Assembly: GCF_017893965.1 (NCBI RefSeq)
Contig: NZ_CP054142.1
Span: 1-64,000 of the forward strand
Length of the DNA stretch: 64,000 bases
Origin: Treponema parvum
GTDB taxonomy: Bacteria > Spirochaetota > Spirochaetia > Treponematales > Treponemataceae
Direction: 5' to 3'
Below are positions 45,331-53,462 of the stretch, piece after piece; position 1 is the stretch's first letter, and each line of letters opens with the position of its first letter. Under the pieces are notes generated by a model. It made no database searches. It worked only from the letters and a program-made list of their open reading frames with translations, and was not told where the DNA came from. A program made the translations under genes and the position numbers.

Positions 45331-46203
45331 ATGAATTTTAAATCCATTACCGACAAATATAGACTTTCCGACGGAAATGAAATACCGTGTATAGGCTTCG
45401 GAACTTGGCAGTCCAAAGACGGTGAAGAATGTTATAATGCGGTTCTTGCAGCGCTGGAATGCGGATACCGTCACATAGATACTGCCGCAGCGTACGGCAA
45501 TGAGGCGAGCGTAGGCAAGGCCATAAGCGAATTCCTGAAACATGGCAAATGCAAAAGAGAGGATCTTTATATCGCTACAAAATTACATAATAACGATCAC
45601 GGGTATGAAGAAGCCAAGGCTGCGATAGAAAAATCTTTAAAAGATTTAAATTTGGAATATTTGGATTTGTATCTGATACACTGGCCGAATCCCATTAAAA
45701 CGCGCTCCGTATGGCAAAAAGCCAACGCCGGCGCATACAAAGCTATGGAAGAAGCCGTCCGTGAAGGAAAAATACGTTCTTTAGGGATAAGTAATTTCAG
45801 GCAGCACCATATCGAAGAACTTTTAAAAACGGCGGAGATTAAGCCCGTGATAAATCAGATCAAACTTTGCCCCGGAATAACACAGCCGGAAACGGTTTCG
45901 TACAGCAGATCGCAGGGAATGCTGCTTGAAGCGTACAGTCCTATGGGGACGGGGCTGGTCCTTGAAAACGCGCAAATGAAAAAGATAGCGGACGAGCATA
46001 AAACGTCGGTGGCTCAAGTGTGCGTCAGATGGTGTTTGCAGCAGGGTTTCCTTCCGCTTCCGAAGTCGGTAAAAGCCGACCGAATTCGGCAAAACGCGGA
46101 TGTTTTTTCGTTTGAATTGACGGAAAAGGAATGCAGTCTGATCGGGACACTCAAAGACACGGGTATCGTTCCCGTGCGCGACCCGGATACAACTCAGTTT
46201 TAA
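45331..46203 (+). CDS. Aldo/keto reductase
   Basis: A 290-residue NADPH-dependent carbonyl reductase of the AKR5-like bacterial group. The sequence shows GFGTWQSKDGEECYNAV, the catalytic Asp/Tyr region HIDTAAAYGNEASVGKAI (Asp and Tyr visible), Lys in YIATKLHNNDHG, and His in YLIHWPNP; the cofactor end is LPLPKSVKADRIRQNADVF. The ATG at 45331 follows AAGGAGG by seven bases. Substrate range is not predictable. Confidence 0.93.
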   Translation: MNFKSITDKYRLSDGNEIPCIGFGTWQSKDGEECYNAVLAALECGYRHIDTAAAYGNEASVGKAISEFLKHGKCKREDLYIATKLHNNDHGYEEAKAAIEKSLKDLNLEYLDLYLIHWPNPIKTRSVWQKANAGAYKAMEEAVREGKIRSLGISNFRQHHIEELLKTAEIKPVINQIKLCPGITQPETVSYSRSQGMLLEAYSPMGTGLVLENAQMKKIADEHKTSVAQVCVRWCLQQGFLPLPKSVKADRIRQNADVFSFELTEKECSLIGTLKDTGIVPVRDPDTTQF

Positions 46204-46572
46204 TTTATGAATACAACGCTGCGCCGCAAAACGCCGCCCGAAAAGGCAGAACAGCCAAAACGGAATTGCTTTTCGAAGATACCTTGCGGGCGCAATACAT
46301 AGTCGAAACCTATGCGCCGCACTGCGGCGCCGTATATTTAAAGAAAAAAGCCCTTTCAATTGTTACCGATGCTGCCGATTGTATAACAGGAGCGTGTTTG
46401 GAGGTTAAATGGGGTTCGGAGCGGAATCTTTGGAACCTATGATAAAGAAGCCCCTGGCCTGCTGATGTAAACAACACAAAAAAGTTTTAAATATATCGGA
46501 TATATTGGAGAATTTTTATCTTTTTTTGTTTTAATTTTATACATAGCATGATATAGTATATTATAGAAGGGT
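46204..46572. other. 369-base region without a confident gene
   Basis: GC-richer in its left half. An open frame continues here from 46131 to 46442 (within the reductase gene at first) and ends in a plausible-looking segment ALSIVTDAADCITGACLEVKW, but it has no start codon or ribosome site of its own, so it may be a gene fragment. The right half is AT-rich and carries the promoter region of the HDOD gene (TATATT-like boxes near 46556-46564). Confidence 0.4.
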
Positions 46573-48081
46573 ATGTGTGTTATGGAGAATTCGAATAAGG
46601 TTACAGTGGATCGTTCTAAAATACGGATGGCGATAGAAACCGGCGTCCCTCTTTCAATAACAACATATACTTTGCCGCATGATGTTGAAGTATATATGAC
46701 GGAAGTTTTGACCGTTTTTTTGACCGAATTGGGCCAAAAACAAATGATAGAATATTTAAGCTATTGTTTGAGCGAACTGATAACCAATGCGAAAAAAGCC
46801 AATACGAAACGCGTATATTTTCGGACAAAAAATCTGGATATAAATAATATCGGCGACTACGAAAAAGGAATGGCGACTTTTAAAGAAGATACGATGAAAA
46901 ACATCAATTATTATCTTGAGTTGCAAAAAAAAGCCGGGCTTTATGTGAAATTCAGACTTCAAATGCGAAAAGACAAAATAAGAATAGAAGTCCGTAACAA
47001 TGCCGAAATGACCGTTTTTGAATACAAGCGCGTCCATGACAAGCTTTCCCGCGCACAGCAGTACACTTCCATAAACGAGGCGATTTCGCAAATACTTGAC
47101 AGCTCAGAAGGAGCGGGGCTGGGGCTCATAATTATGATCCTCATGCTTTCAAAGATCGGGCTTACCGAAGAAAATTTCCAAACTCTTTGCCAAGACGGTG
47201 AAACGATAACGAGAATAACGCTTCCTCTTAATAAAGAAACACAGGACAGCCTCACTAAACTTTCCGCCGAATTCGTAAAATCCATAAACGAAATTCCGCA
47301 ATTTCCTGAACATATCACTAAGATAAACCGCCTCTTAAACGATCCGGATTCAAAGATGTCGGATATTGCTGCGGCCATAAGCGGCGACGTTTCTTTGACA
47401 ACTGAATTGCTGCACTTGGTAAATTCTGCGGCCTTTGCGCTTGCGACTCCCTGCCATAATGTTGCGGACGCGGTAAAACTTATCGGAATACGCGGAATAA
47501 AAAACCTCTTGTTTTCAATCGGTTCAATGGAAACGCTTTCGCCGGGAAATGATAAGGTCAAAAGAAAAATTTGGGAAAACGCCAAAAAGGTCGCCTTTTT
47601 TTCATACAATATGGCGCGAAATTATTGTTCTTCGGAAAGACAACTCATAGACGATTCTTACATATGCGGGTTGCTGCATGACATAGGAAAACTGCTTTTT
47701 CAGACGGCGCATCCCAATCTTATAAACGATCTTAGGACTAAATTTTCAGAAAAAGACATACCTGTTCCGGTTTTCGAACTTATGATTGCAGGCGTAAACC
47801 ACGGTGAAATAGGAGCTATGATAACGGAAAGATGGAATTTTCCGGAAGTCATAACAAATGTGATACGTTATCATCACGATCCCGATCAAGCGCCTGAGGC
47901 GTACAGAAAACTGACGTCTTTGATTTCGCTTGCGTCATTGATGGTGGATTATTACGACGGAAATATCGACTTTTACCAGATAGACGAATCTTTGCTTGTA
48001 ATGTTCCATATCGAGTCCCAGGAACAGTTCGACCGCATCGTAAAAAAACTCGGGCAAGCGCTTGAAAAAGAAAACGACTGA
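46573..48081 (+). CDS. Histidine-kinase-type ATPase fused to an HDOD domain
   Basis: A 502-residue two-part protein. Residues about 40-220 resemble a GHKL ATPase without a histidine phosphoacceptor domain: N-box CLSELITNAKKAN (about 66-78) and a glycine-rich lid SSEGAGLGLIIMI. Residues about 235-440 form an HDOD domain (IAAAISGDVSLTTELLHLVNSAAF, VADAVKLIGIRGI, CGLLHDIGKLLF). HDOD proteins act in stress and motility signalling. There are two possible starts (46573 and 46582); GAAGGG precedes them. The HDHD-like HDIGK residues are visible, but HDOD domains are usually non-catalytic. Confidence 0.85.
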   Translation: MCVMENSNKVTVDRSKIRMAIETGVPLSITTYTLPHDVEVYMTEVLTVFLTELGQKQMIEYLSYCLSELITNAKKANTKRVYFRTKNLDINNIGDYEKGMATFKEDTMKNINYYLELQKKAGLYVKFRLQMRKDKIRIEVRNNAEMTVFEYKRVHDKLSRAQQYTSINEAISQILDSSEGAGLGLIIMILMLSKIGLTEENFQTLCQDGETITRITLPLNKETQDSLTKLSAEFVKSINEIPQFPEHITKINRLLNDPDSKMSDIAAAISGDVSLTTELLHLVNSAAFALATPCHNVADAVKLIGIRGIKNLLFSIGSMETLSPGNDKVKRKIWENAKKVAFFSYNMARNYCSSERQLIDDSYICGLLHDIGKLLFQTAHPNLINDLRTKFSEKDIPVPVFELMIAGVNHGEIGAMITERWNFPEVITNVIRYHHDPDQAPEAYRKLTSLISLASLMVDYYDGNIDFYQIDESLLVMFHIESQEQFDRIVKKLGQALEKEND

Positions 48082-48117
48082 ATCAGGCTTTTTCTATTGG
48101 CGGCGGATATTTTTTTG

Positions 48118-48960
48118 TTAATCTACGGCTGCCGCCCGATCCGCCCTGTCCAAGAATTCCGTCCATTTTTGCATCAATATTCCCAGCGCCACTCCCACGT
48201 TAAGAGAGGCTTTTAGGCCTTTCATAGGTATTGTAACGCGGCCGTAAGAAGCCGTTTTTAGAGCTTGCGGGCTTACGCCCAATTCTTCGGAACCTATTAT
48301 GCATATCCCCTGCTTCGGGAATACAAAATCCGTTATGTCGGTTCCGCCCGTTTCAAGTACAAAGACAGGCATGTTTTTAGGCAGATCTGAAAGCGATCTT
48401 TTTTCATACTCCAAGGTTTCGATACAGCCCATGCCGCTTCGTACGGCCCTTGGTTGCAGAGGATCCGTGCATCCCGGAGAAATAAATATCTTTTGTGCGC
48501 CCATTGCCTCTGCGGTACGAAAAATTGAGCCTATGTTAAAAGGAGAGCGGATGTCTTCCGCATAGATAAAGACGCCGGGATAAAAAAAGCGTTTTTTTAC
48601 AGTGCCGTGCAAGCCGGGGGCGGAATGCGGCGCTATGACCAAATCCCACTCCGCAGGAAAGGTTCCTAAAATAGCTAAAAGATGATTTTTAGCGCAATTA
48701 CAGACGCGCCTTTCGTCAAAAGGAGCTTCGTTTAACAAATTTTGAAGTTCGCTTTGAGCTGCGGGACTTAATTTAGGATCTTTAAAAAGGATGTTTACAA
48801 GGTTTTTTATGTATTCGCGGCGCGGCATTTTCGGAAAATCATATTCCGCTCCTTTTTCGGCGATTCCTGCAATATCACGTTCAAGAGAGCCGAAGCACAG
48901 AGCCAGTTTTCTGCGTTTTTGGCCGCCTTTTAATTGAAAAATTTTGGACGGGTCGATCAT
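48118..48960 (-). CDS. TrmH/SpoU-family RNA methyltransferase
   Basis: A 280-residue 2'-O-ribose methylase of the SPOUT class. The C-terminal knot shows IYAEDIRSPFNIGSIFRTAEAMG (about 131-153, shown in part as the SAM-proximal first motif), then IIGSEELGVSPQAL and VTIPMKGLKASLNVGVALGILM, the three SpoU motifs. The target nucleotide (rRNA or tRNA) is unknown. It is 11 bases downstream of the Fe-ADH-like gene on the same strand. Confidence 0.9.
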   Translation of the reverse strand: MIDPSKIFQLKGGQKRRKLALCFGSLERDIAGIAEKGAEYDFPKMPRREYIKNLVNILFKDPKLSPAAQSELQNLLNEAPFDERRVCNCAKNHLLAILGTFPAEWDLVIAPHSAPGLHGTVKKRFFYPGVFIYAEDIRSPFNIGSIFRTAEAMGAQKIFISPGCTDPLQPRAVRSGMGCIETLEYEKRSLSDLPKNMPVFVLETGGTDITDFVFPKQGICIIGSEELGVSPQALKTASYGRVTIPMKGLKASLNVGVALGILMQKWTEFLDRADRAAAVD

Positions 48961-48971
48961 TTTTTTATAGA

Positions 48972-50117
48972 CTAATAGGCGAGTTTTATAAGATCGAACA
49001 GATCGTCGGAAGTCATACTTCTCTGAAGGGACGTTATCAGGTCAAGCTCTCCTGCGTCTTCGGCCGCAAGGGATAGTTGTTCAACGGAAAATGACAGATC
49101 TTTTAATCTCGGCGGAAGATTCGTCTTTGCGATTCTCTGTCTTATATTGTCTGAAAAGGCGGCGACTATATTTTCGGGAGCGTCGGAAGTCGACGCCGTG
49201 CGAAATATGCGCGCCAGTTTAACAATCTTATCCGTTTTAAAATGACCTGCGTCTTCGATTATGTACGGAAGAAGAATTGCCGATGTAAGCGAGCGTGAAA
49301 TTCTAAAGCGCGAGTTTATACACAAAGAAAGCAGAGAAGCCGCCCCGAGAGAGCTGCATGAAGAACCCAAAGAAGCCAAGCATCCTCCTTGAGAAAGAAG
49401 GACATCGGCGGGCGTCGTCGAAAGGGAAGGATTTCCGTCAAGGGCGAAGCTAAGCAATTCTATGCCTTTTTCAATTACCATATCGCTGAAAAAATTTGAT
49501 TTTGGTGAAAGATATGCTTCTATTGCCAGACAAAGAATTTCAATCGACATGGCGGTAATCTGGTTTTCGGTGAGCGTAACGGTTAAATTCGGATCGAATA
49601 AGACAAGTTTACAAAGTCCGTTTTGAATTTTTAGCAGCTTTATGCTCATCGTTCTTGAATCCGTTACGGGAATAAAATTCGTAAAAACAAACGGAGCTCT
49701 GGGCGTCGTGGGAACACATATGAGCGGAAGAGACGCCGAAGAAGGCAAAGAGCCGTCTACAAAGGAATAAAGATCCTGTATTTCATAATAATAAGCGCTT
49801 ACGGCCCGCCCTACCTGCAAAGCCTTGCTTCCGCCCACCGCTATGACGCCGTGAACATGTGCATCTTTTGCAAGGGCGAGAGCCTGCTGTATGGCTTTTG
49901 TAGAAGCGCCTTCGCTAATTTCGCTGAACACAAAAAAATCAAGATTGCGGCTGTCTAAAGATTGTAAAATTTTTTCGGAAACGCCGGCGTCTTTTAATAC
50001 GGGATCTATGATAACAATGAATTTGGAGCCCCATTCACGGCAAAACTGACCCAGTCTGGTTGCCGTGTATGATCCCAATGTAATATTCGGTGAAATTTTA
50101 AAAATAAAATCAGCCAT
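48972..50117 (-). CDS. Iron-containing alcohol dehydrogenase-like protein, divergent
   Basis: A 381-residue Fe-ADH fold protein with the cofactor loop GVIAVGGSKALQVGRAVSAY and PTTPRAPFVFTNFIPVTD (about 158-175). However, the usual metal-ligand motif (Asp, then three His in an H-x3-H and distal H) is not recognisable, so it may lack enzyme activity. The start at 50117 (MADFIFK) is preferred to a longer version that would run through the terminator and past the flgM gene. It is probably in one operon with the downstream methylase gene. Confidence 0.75.
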   Translation of the reverse strand: MADFIFKISPNITLGSYTATRLGQFCREWGSKFIVIIDPVLKDAGVSEKILQSLDSRNLDFFVFSEISEGASTKAIQQALALAKDAHVHGVIAVGGSKALQVGRAVSAYYYEIQDLYSFVDGSLPSSASLPLICVPTTPRAPFVFTNFIPVTDSRTMSIKLLKIQNGLCKLVLFDPNLTVTLTENQITAMSIEILCLAIEAYLSPKSNFFSDMVIEKGIELLSFALDGNPSLSTTPADVLLSQGGCLASLGSSCSSLGAASLLSLCINSRFRISRSLTSAILLPYIIEDAGHFKTDKIVKLARIFRTASTSDAPENIVAAFSDNIRQRIAKTNLPPRLKDLSFSVEQLSLAAEDAGELDLITSLQRSMTSDDLFDLIKLAY

Positions 50118-50207
50118 AAAATTTCCGTATTTTAAACAATCAACAACCCAGCCAAAGCTTTGCTGCGAAACTTTAAGCGGCAACGAGGATTGAACCTTCG
50201 CACTAAT

Positions 50208-50238
50208 AAAAAAGACGGAACACAAGATCCGCCTTTTT
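50208..50238 (-). terminator. Rho-independent terminator of the flgM gene (minus strand)
   Basis: GGCGGA and TCCGTC form a 6-base stem (one mismatch) with an 8-base loop, flanked by A and T runs so that the hairpin is extended. On the minus strand it ends in a T-run, 56 bases after flgM. Confidence 0.65.
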
Positions 50239-50293
50239 GTTAAAACACCATTAAATTCCCTATTATTACATCCTTATAAAGCTATAAGGCAGA

Positions 50294-50581
50294 CTACAAA
50301 CCAAAGCTGGATAGAATACGGTCGGCGGCAGAACCGATCGTGTCGGCATTCAGATATGACGGATCTTTTATCTTTTGTTTTATTTCGGCGACAAGATCTG
50401 CACGCACGTCGGGAGTTGCATCCGCAACTTCCTTAAGATAAAAAGATTCGGCCATTTTTTGGGCTTCTTCGGACACAAAAATAGAATCGGAACCTGCGTC
50501 ATACCTTGAAGTTTCGTCGGTTCGCTTTGTGTTTTGAAGGTTATTGAGAGAATTAACTCCTCCTATTTTATCTATCATCAT
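50294..50581 (-). CDS. flgM: FlgM-type anti-sigma-28 factor
   Basis: A 95-residue protein with the FlgM C-terminal sigma-28-binding pattern: ADATPDVRADLVAEIKQKIKDPSYLNADTIGSAADRIL (cut here at 20 residues: DVRADLVAEIKQKIKDPSYL). The N-terminal half (MMIDKIGGVNSLNN, serine- and asparagine-rich) is disordered as usual. It would hold sigma-28 inactive until the hook is complete, matching a flagellated spirochaete. It has its own terminator. Confidence 0.85.
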   Translation of the reverse strand: MMIDKIGGVNSLNNLQNTKRTDETSRYDAGSDSIFVSEEAQKMAESFYLKEVADATPDVRADLVAEIKQKIKDPSYLNADTIGSAADRILSSFGL

Positions 50582-50618
50582 ATTATCCTGCCTTTATATA
50601 ATTATCGGTAATATTTTT

Positions 50619-51305
50619 CTAAAGTTGAGACTTTTTTATGCCGGAAACAAAAACGGCAAACTCTCCTTTAAGTATATCACGTTTTTGAAAATTAGTAAAA
50701 AGTTCTTTTGCAGAACCTTCTATAATTTCTTCATGCAGCTTGGTAAGTTCCCTGCCGACTACTATTCTGCGCATACCTTCTATATCGGCAAGATCGGACA
50801 AAAGTTTTAAGATTCTGAAAGGCGATTCGTATAAGATAAAGGCTTCTTCGGTAAGCAAAAGCTCTTTAAGGCGTTTTCTGCGTTTTCCGGGGCTCGGAGA
50901 AAGAAAGCCTTCGAAGATAATGGTTTTTCCCCCTGTTCCTGCAACGCTGACGAGCGCCGTCAAAGCCGAAACGCCGGGAATAGGGATTACCCTGTAACCG
51001 GCCTTTCTTACCGCGTCCGCCAGAACTGCGCCCGGATCGCTTATGCCAGGTGTTCCCGCGTCGCTTGCGTAGGCGACGTTTTTTCCTTCTTCAAGGAGTT
51101 TAATGATTTTTGCGGCGGCGGAAAGTTCGTTTTGTGCGCGGCAGGAAATAAGAGGTTTTTTTATTTCAAAATGATTTAAAAGCTGAAGAGTGTGTCGAGT
51201 GTCTTCACATGCGACGAAGTCTGAGGATTTGAATGTTTCAAGCGCCCGTAAGGTTATGTCGCCGAGGTTCCCGATGGGCGTTCCTACCATATATAAGACA
51301 GACAC
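50619..51305 (-). CDS. rsmI: 16S rRNA (cytidine-1402) 2'-O-methyltransferase RsmI
   Basis: Methylates C1402 in the 30S decoding centre. The 228-residue protein begins LYMVGTPIGNLGDITLRALE (the RsmI signature), has ACEDTRHTLQLLNHF, SDAGTPGISDPGAVL and IPGVSALTALVSVAG, and ends in a short VSGIKK region. The usual family length is about 280, and the last ~40 residues seem short here. The ATG at 51305 follows an upstream region with weak ribosome site. Confidence 0.95.
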   Translation of the reverse strand: MSVLYMVGTPIGNLGDITLRALETFKSSDFVACEDTRHTLQLLNHFEIKKPLISCRAQNELSAAAKIIKLLEEGKNVAYASDAGTPGISDPGAVLADAVRKAGYRVIPIPGVSALTALVSVAGTGGKTIIFEGFLSPSPGKRRKRLKELLLTEEAFILYESPFRILKLLSDLADIEGMRRIVVGRELTKLHEEIIEGSAKELFTNFQKRDILKGEFAVFVSGIKKSQL

Positions 51306-51457
51306 AGATAAAATATATAAGCAAACCGAAATTAGGGCAAGAAGGATACGGCAGGATGTGTGTTGGCTGGCAGGACATGGAGGCTGAGACGACTACAGGG
51401 GCAGCCTATTAGGGTTAACTGCGCCGCTTTGCAGAGGGCGAAGCGCGAAATTTCTTG

Positions 51458-51482
51458 CGCAACGGCAGGACGCTGCCTTGCG
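51458..51482. repeat. Stable hairpin in the intergenic region between rsmI and the pseudouridine synthase
   Basis: CGCAA (51458-51462), a bulged C, GGCAG, loop GACG, CTGCC, TTGCG (51478-51482): ten base pairs. It lies between divergent genes, so a terminator role is not needed, and may be a palindromic repeat unit. The rest of 51306-51603 has no other gene. Confidence 0.45.
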
Positions 51483-51568
51483 TTCCGCTTTTTACTTTTA
51501 ATGTAGGCTTTTTCCCACGCTCATACATTTCCGCAGCTCTTGTCCCGGACAGCTGAGTACCCGCGCTT

Positions 51569-51596
51569 TTGCAATAAGCGAAATTTTTGCTATACT
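51569..51596 (+). promoter_or_regulatory. Promoter directly abutting the RluA-type gene
   Basis: TTGCAA (51569-51574), 16-base spacer, TATACT (51591-51596). The ATG begins at 51604, about where transcription would start, and there is no ribosome site between; a leaderless message is likely. Confidence 0.6.
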
Positions 51597-51603
51597 TGAC
51601 AAT

Positions 51604-52350
51604 ATGAAATTTGTTCCCGATTATACAGTGATATACTGCGATAAAGATATTGCAGTCTTGAATAAAAGATCCGGGCTCTTGGTTGCAGCCGACCGCTATG
51701 ACGCGGCCGCTCCAAGGCTTGATCTTAGCGCCGAAAGAGAATTCGGAAAGTTGTTCGCAGTGCACCGCATAGACAAAGACACTTCCGGTATAATCGTGTA
51801 TGCGCGTACGGCGGAAGCGCATAAGGCTCTTTCAATGCAGTTTGAAAACAGAAAAGTTGAAAAAATTTATCACTGTTTGGTAAACGGGCGTCCGCTTTGG
51901 GAAACTCTGCGCGTTGATTTAAAATTACAGGTTGACGGAGACTCCCGCCACAGAACCGTAGCGAATCAGCGTTCCGGAAAGACTTCCGTCACGGATTTTA
52001 GGCTGCTTGGAGTATGCGGGCCTTATTCATGGATAGAAGCGCGACCTAAGACCGGGCGGACGCATCAAATTCGAGCGCATCTTGCAGAAAACGGTTTTTT
52101 CATCGTGTGCGACCCCTTGTACGGCGGAAATCAAAAGCCTGTTCGATTGAGCGATGTTAAACGTAATTGGCACGGCGACGGAGAAGAAGAAAAACCTCTT
52201 TTAAATCGTTTGGCGCTTCACGCCTACGGTATTGAATTTGCGCATCCTTTAAGCGGGAAAAAGATGTGTTTTACAGCTCCGTATCCCAGGGACATGGAAG
52301 CGGTGCGTAAACAATTTGAAAAAATTTTTTCGGTCGATCCGCTCAAATGA
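51604..52350 (+). CDS. RluA-family pseudouridine synthase
   Basis: A 248-residue enzyme isomerising uridine in rRNA or tRNA. The catalytic motif FAVHRIDKDTSGIIVYARTA (about 55-74) carries the key Asp, and RPKTGRTHQIRAHL (about 144-157) is the second signature. There is no S4 domain, so it resembles RluA/RluE-type single-domain members. No Shine-Dalgarno sequence precedes the ATG; see the promoter at 51569. Confidence 0.92.
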   Translation: MKFVPDYTVIYCDKDIAVLNKRSGLLVAADRYDAAAPRLDLSAEREFGKLFAVHRIDKDTSGIIVYARTAEAHKALSMQFENRKVEKIYHCLVNGRPLWETLRVDLKLQVDGDSRHRTVANQRSGKTSVTDFRLLGVCGPYSWIEARPKTGRTHQIRAHLAENGFFIVCDPLYGGNQKPVRLSDVKRNWHGDGEEEKPLLNRLALHAYGIEFAHPLSGKKMCFTAPYPRDMEAVRKQFEKIFSVDPLK

Positions 52351-52384
52351 ATTTTGACTTAAGACCGTAATTACGGAAGAAAAC

Positions 52385-53371
52385 ATGAATAAACGGCGAA
52401 AGTTTTTTATAGCGACAGCTCTTGCATTTGCAACGGCTCTTGTTTGCGCTCAAAGCGGTCATAGCGATAAAAAGAAATGGACGTGGTCGGCTGAGGCGTC
52501 GCTCGGGTTCATATACGGCCGCATGGGCGAATATGCATATTACGACAAAGGCTCTTCCGACAAGTTAAGTTATCTTGAATGGGATATGAAGCCTTTGTGG
52601 TTTTACGGCGTAGACCTTGAAGCCGCTTCCGAAAAATTTTCTTTTCTTGTAAATTTAAAAGGCTTCGTTCCCGCTTCCTGCGGCTATATGCAGGATTCCG
52701 ACTGGCTTCAAGACTATCATTGGGGAACCGGAAATCGTTCCGTAAAGACAAATTATTCCGAACACGACAATTTTCTGACTTCGGGATTTTCTTCATTCGG
52801 AGAAATCTCTTACAAGTTTCGCCCGTCTGAAAAAATATTTGTTTTTCCGCTTTTCGCCCTTGAATACCAGAACATGCATTTTTCAGGGCGCGACGGAACC
52901 GCTTGGTACGGGAAAGACAATTTTTATCCCTACAATGCCGGCGGCGGCTACAGCACGATCCAGGATTTTTTCGGAAAAGTGATAGATTATGAAAGACGGG
53001 ACGTCTATGTTTGGCTCGGCTGCAGAGCAGATTGGGTTTTTTCCGGCAAATGGAATTTTTCGGTTTCAGGCTACGTTGCGCCGTATGTGTACATGTGGTC
53101 GAGGGATTCTCATTTTATGAAAAGTGTTTACTATATAGATATGGGATACGACCGGTTTTGCGCCGAAAAACTGAAAATCGCTGCAAATTACAGTTTAAAA
53201 AAGAAAATTTTACTTAAATTGGAAGCAGGATTTCTTATGACCAAAGAAATTCATACTTCCAAAGCATATCAATCAAACGAAAGAGACAAGGGATATTACA
53301 AAGTCGACGCGGAAGACGGCTTTTCTTCCGAATATTTTGAATACTCTGTGGCGGTAAAATTTTTATTTTGA
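52385..53371 (+). CDS. Omptin-family outer-membrane protease
   Basis: A 328-residue outer-membrane beta barrel with signal peptide (about 1-22, cleavage near VCAQ). It matches the omptin plan: an N-terminal strand with YLEWDMKPLWFYG, then Asp104-Ser-Asp106 in YMQDSDWLQDY (OmpT Asp83/Asp85) and Asp241-Ser-His243 in YMWSRDSHFMK (OmpT Asp210/His212). The terminal aromatic LKFLF-like end (VAVKFLF) suits BAM insertion. Omptins cleave between basic residues and are best known in gammaproteobacteria; a spirochaete copy is unusual. Function is inferred from the conserved catalytic pairs. Confidence 0.88.
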   Translation: MNKRRKFFIATALAFATALVCAQSGHSDKKKWTWSAEASLGFIYGRMGEYAYYDKGSSDKLSYLEWDMKPLWFYGVDLEAASEKFSFLVNLKGFVPASCGYMQDSDWLQDYHWGTGNRSVKTNYSEHDNFLTSGFSSFGEISYKFRPSEKIFVFPLFALEYQNMHFSGRDGTAWYGKDNFYPYNAGGGYSTIQDFFGKVIDYERRDVYVWLGCRADWVFSGKWNFSVSGYVAPYVYMWSRDSHFMKSVYYIDMGYDRFCAEKLKIAANYSLKKKILLKLEAGFLMTKEIHTSKAYQSNERDKGYYKVDAEDGFSSEYFEYSVAVKFLF

Positions 53372-53406
53372 GGTTATAATATAGAGATAGGGCGGATAAG
53401 CTATAA

Positions 53407-53425
53407 AACTCGCTAAAGGCGAGTT
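53407..53425 (+). terminator. Hairpin after the omptin gene
   Basis: AACTCGC, loop TAAAG, GCGAGTT: a perfect 7-bp stem followed by CTTTA. It probably ends the omptin message. The AACTCGC/GCGA core is shared with the hairpin at 63170-63200. Confidence 0.55.
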
Positions 53426-53462
53426 CTTTAAGATGCCCATAAACGATCTGACAGGAGTTCAT

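Noticed and set aside
46131..46442. 103-codon open frame overlapping the end of the aldo/keto reductase gene
   Set aside because: It starts inside a confident gene in another frame, has no ribosome site, and its first third only mirrors that gene. The rest is reported as a possible fragment, not a gene.
50118..50225. Longer N-terminus for the Fe-ADH-like protein on the minus strand
   Set aside because: It would run through the flgM terminator and has no family similarity; the MADFIFK start fits the fold better.
51415..51822. 135-codon minus-strand open frame across the start of the pseudouridine synthase gene
   Set aside because: Its larger half is a shadow of the synthase gene and the rest is a basic, low-complexity tail over an intergenic hairpin.
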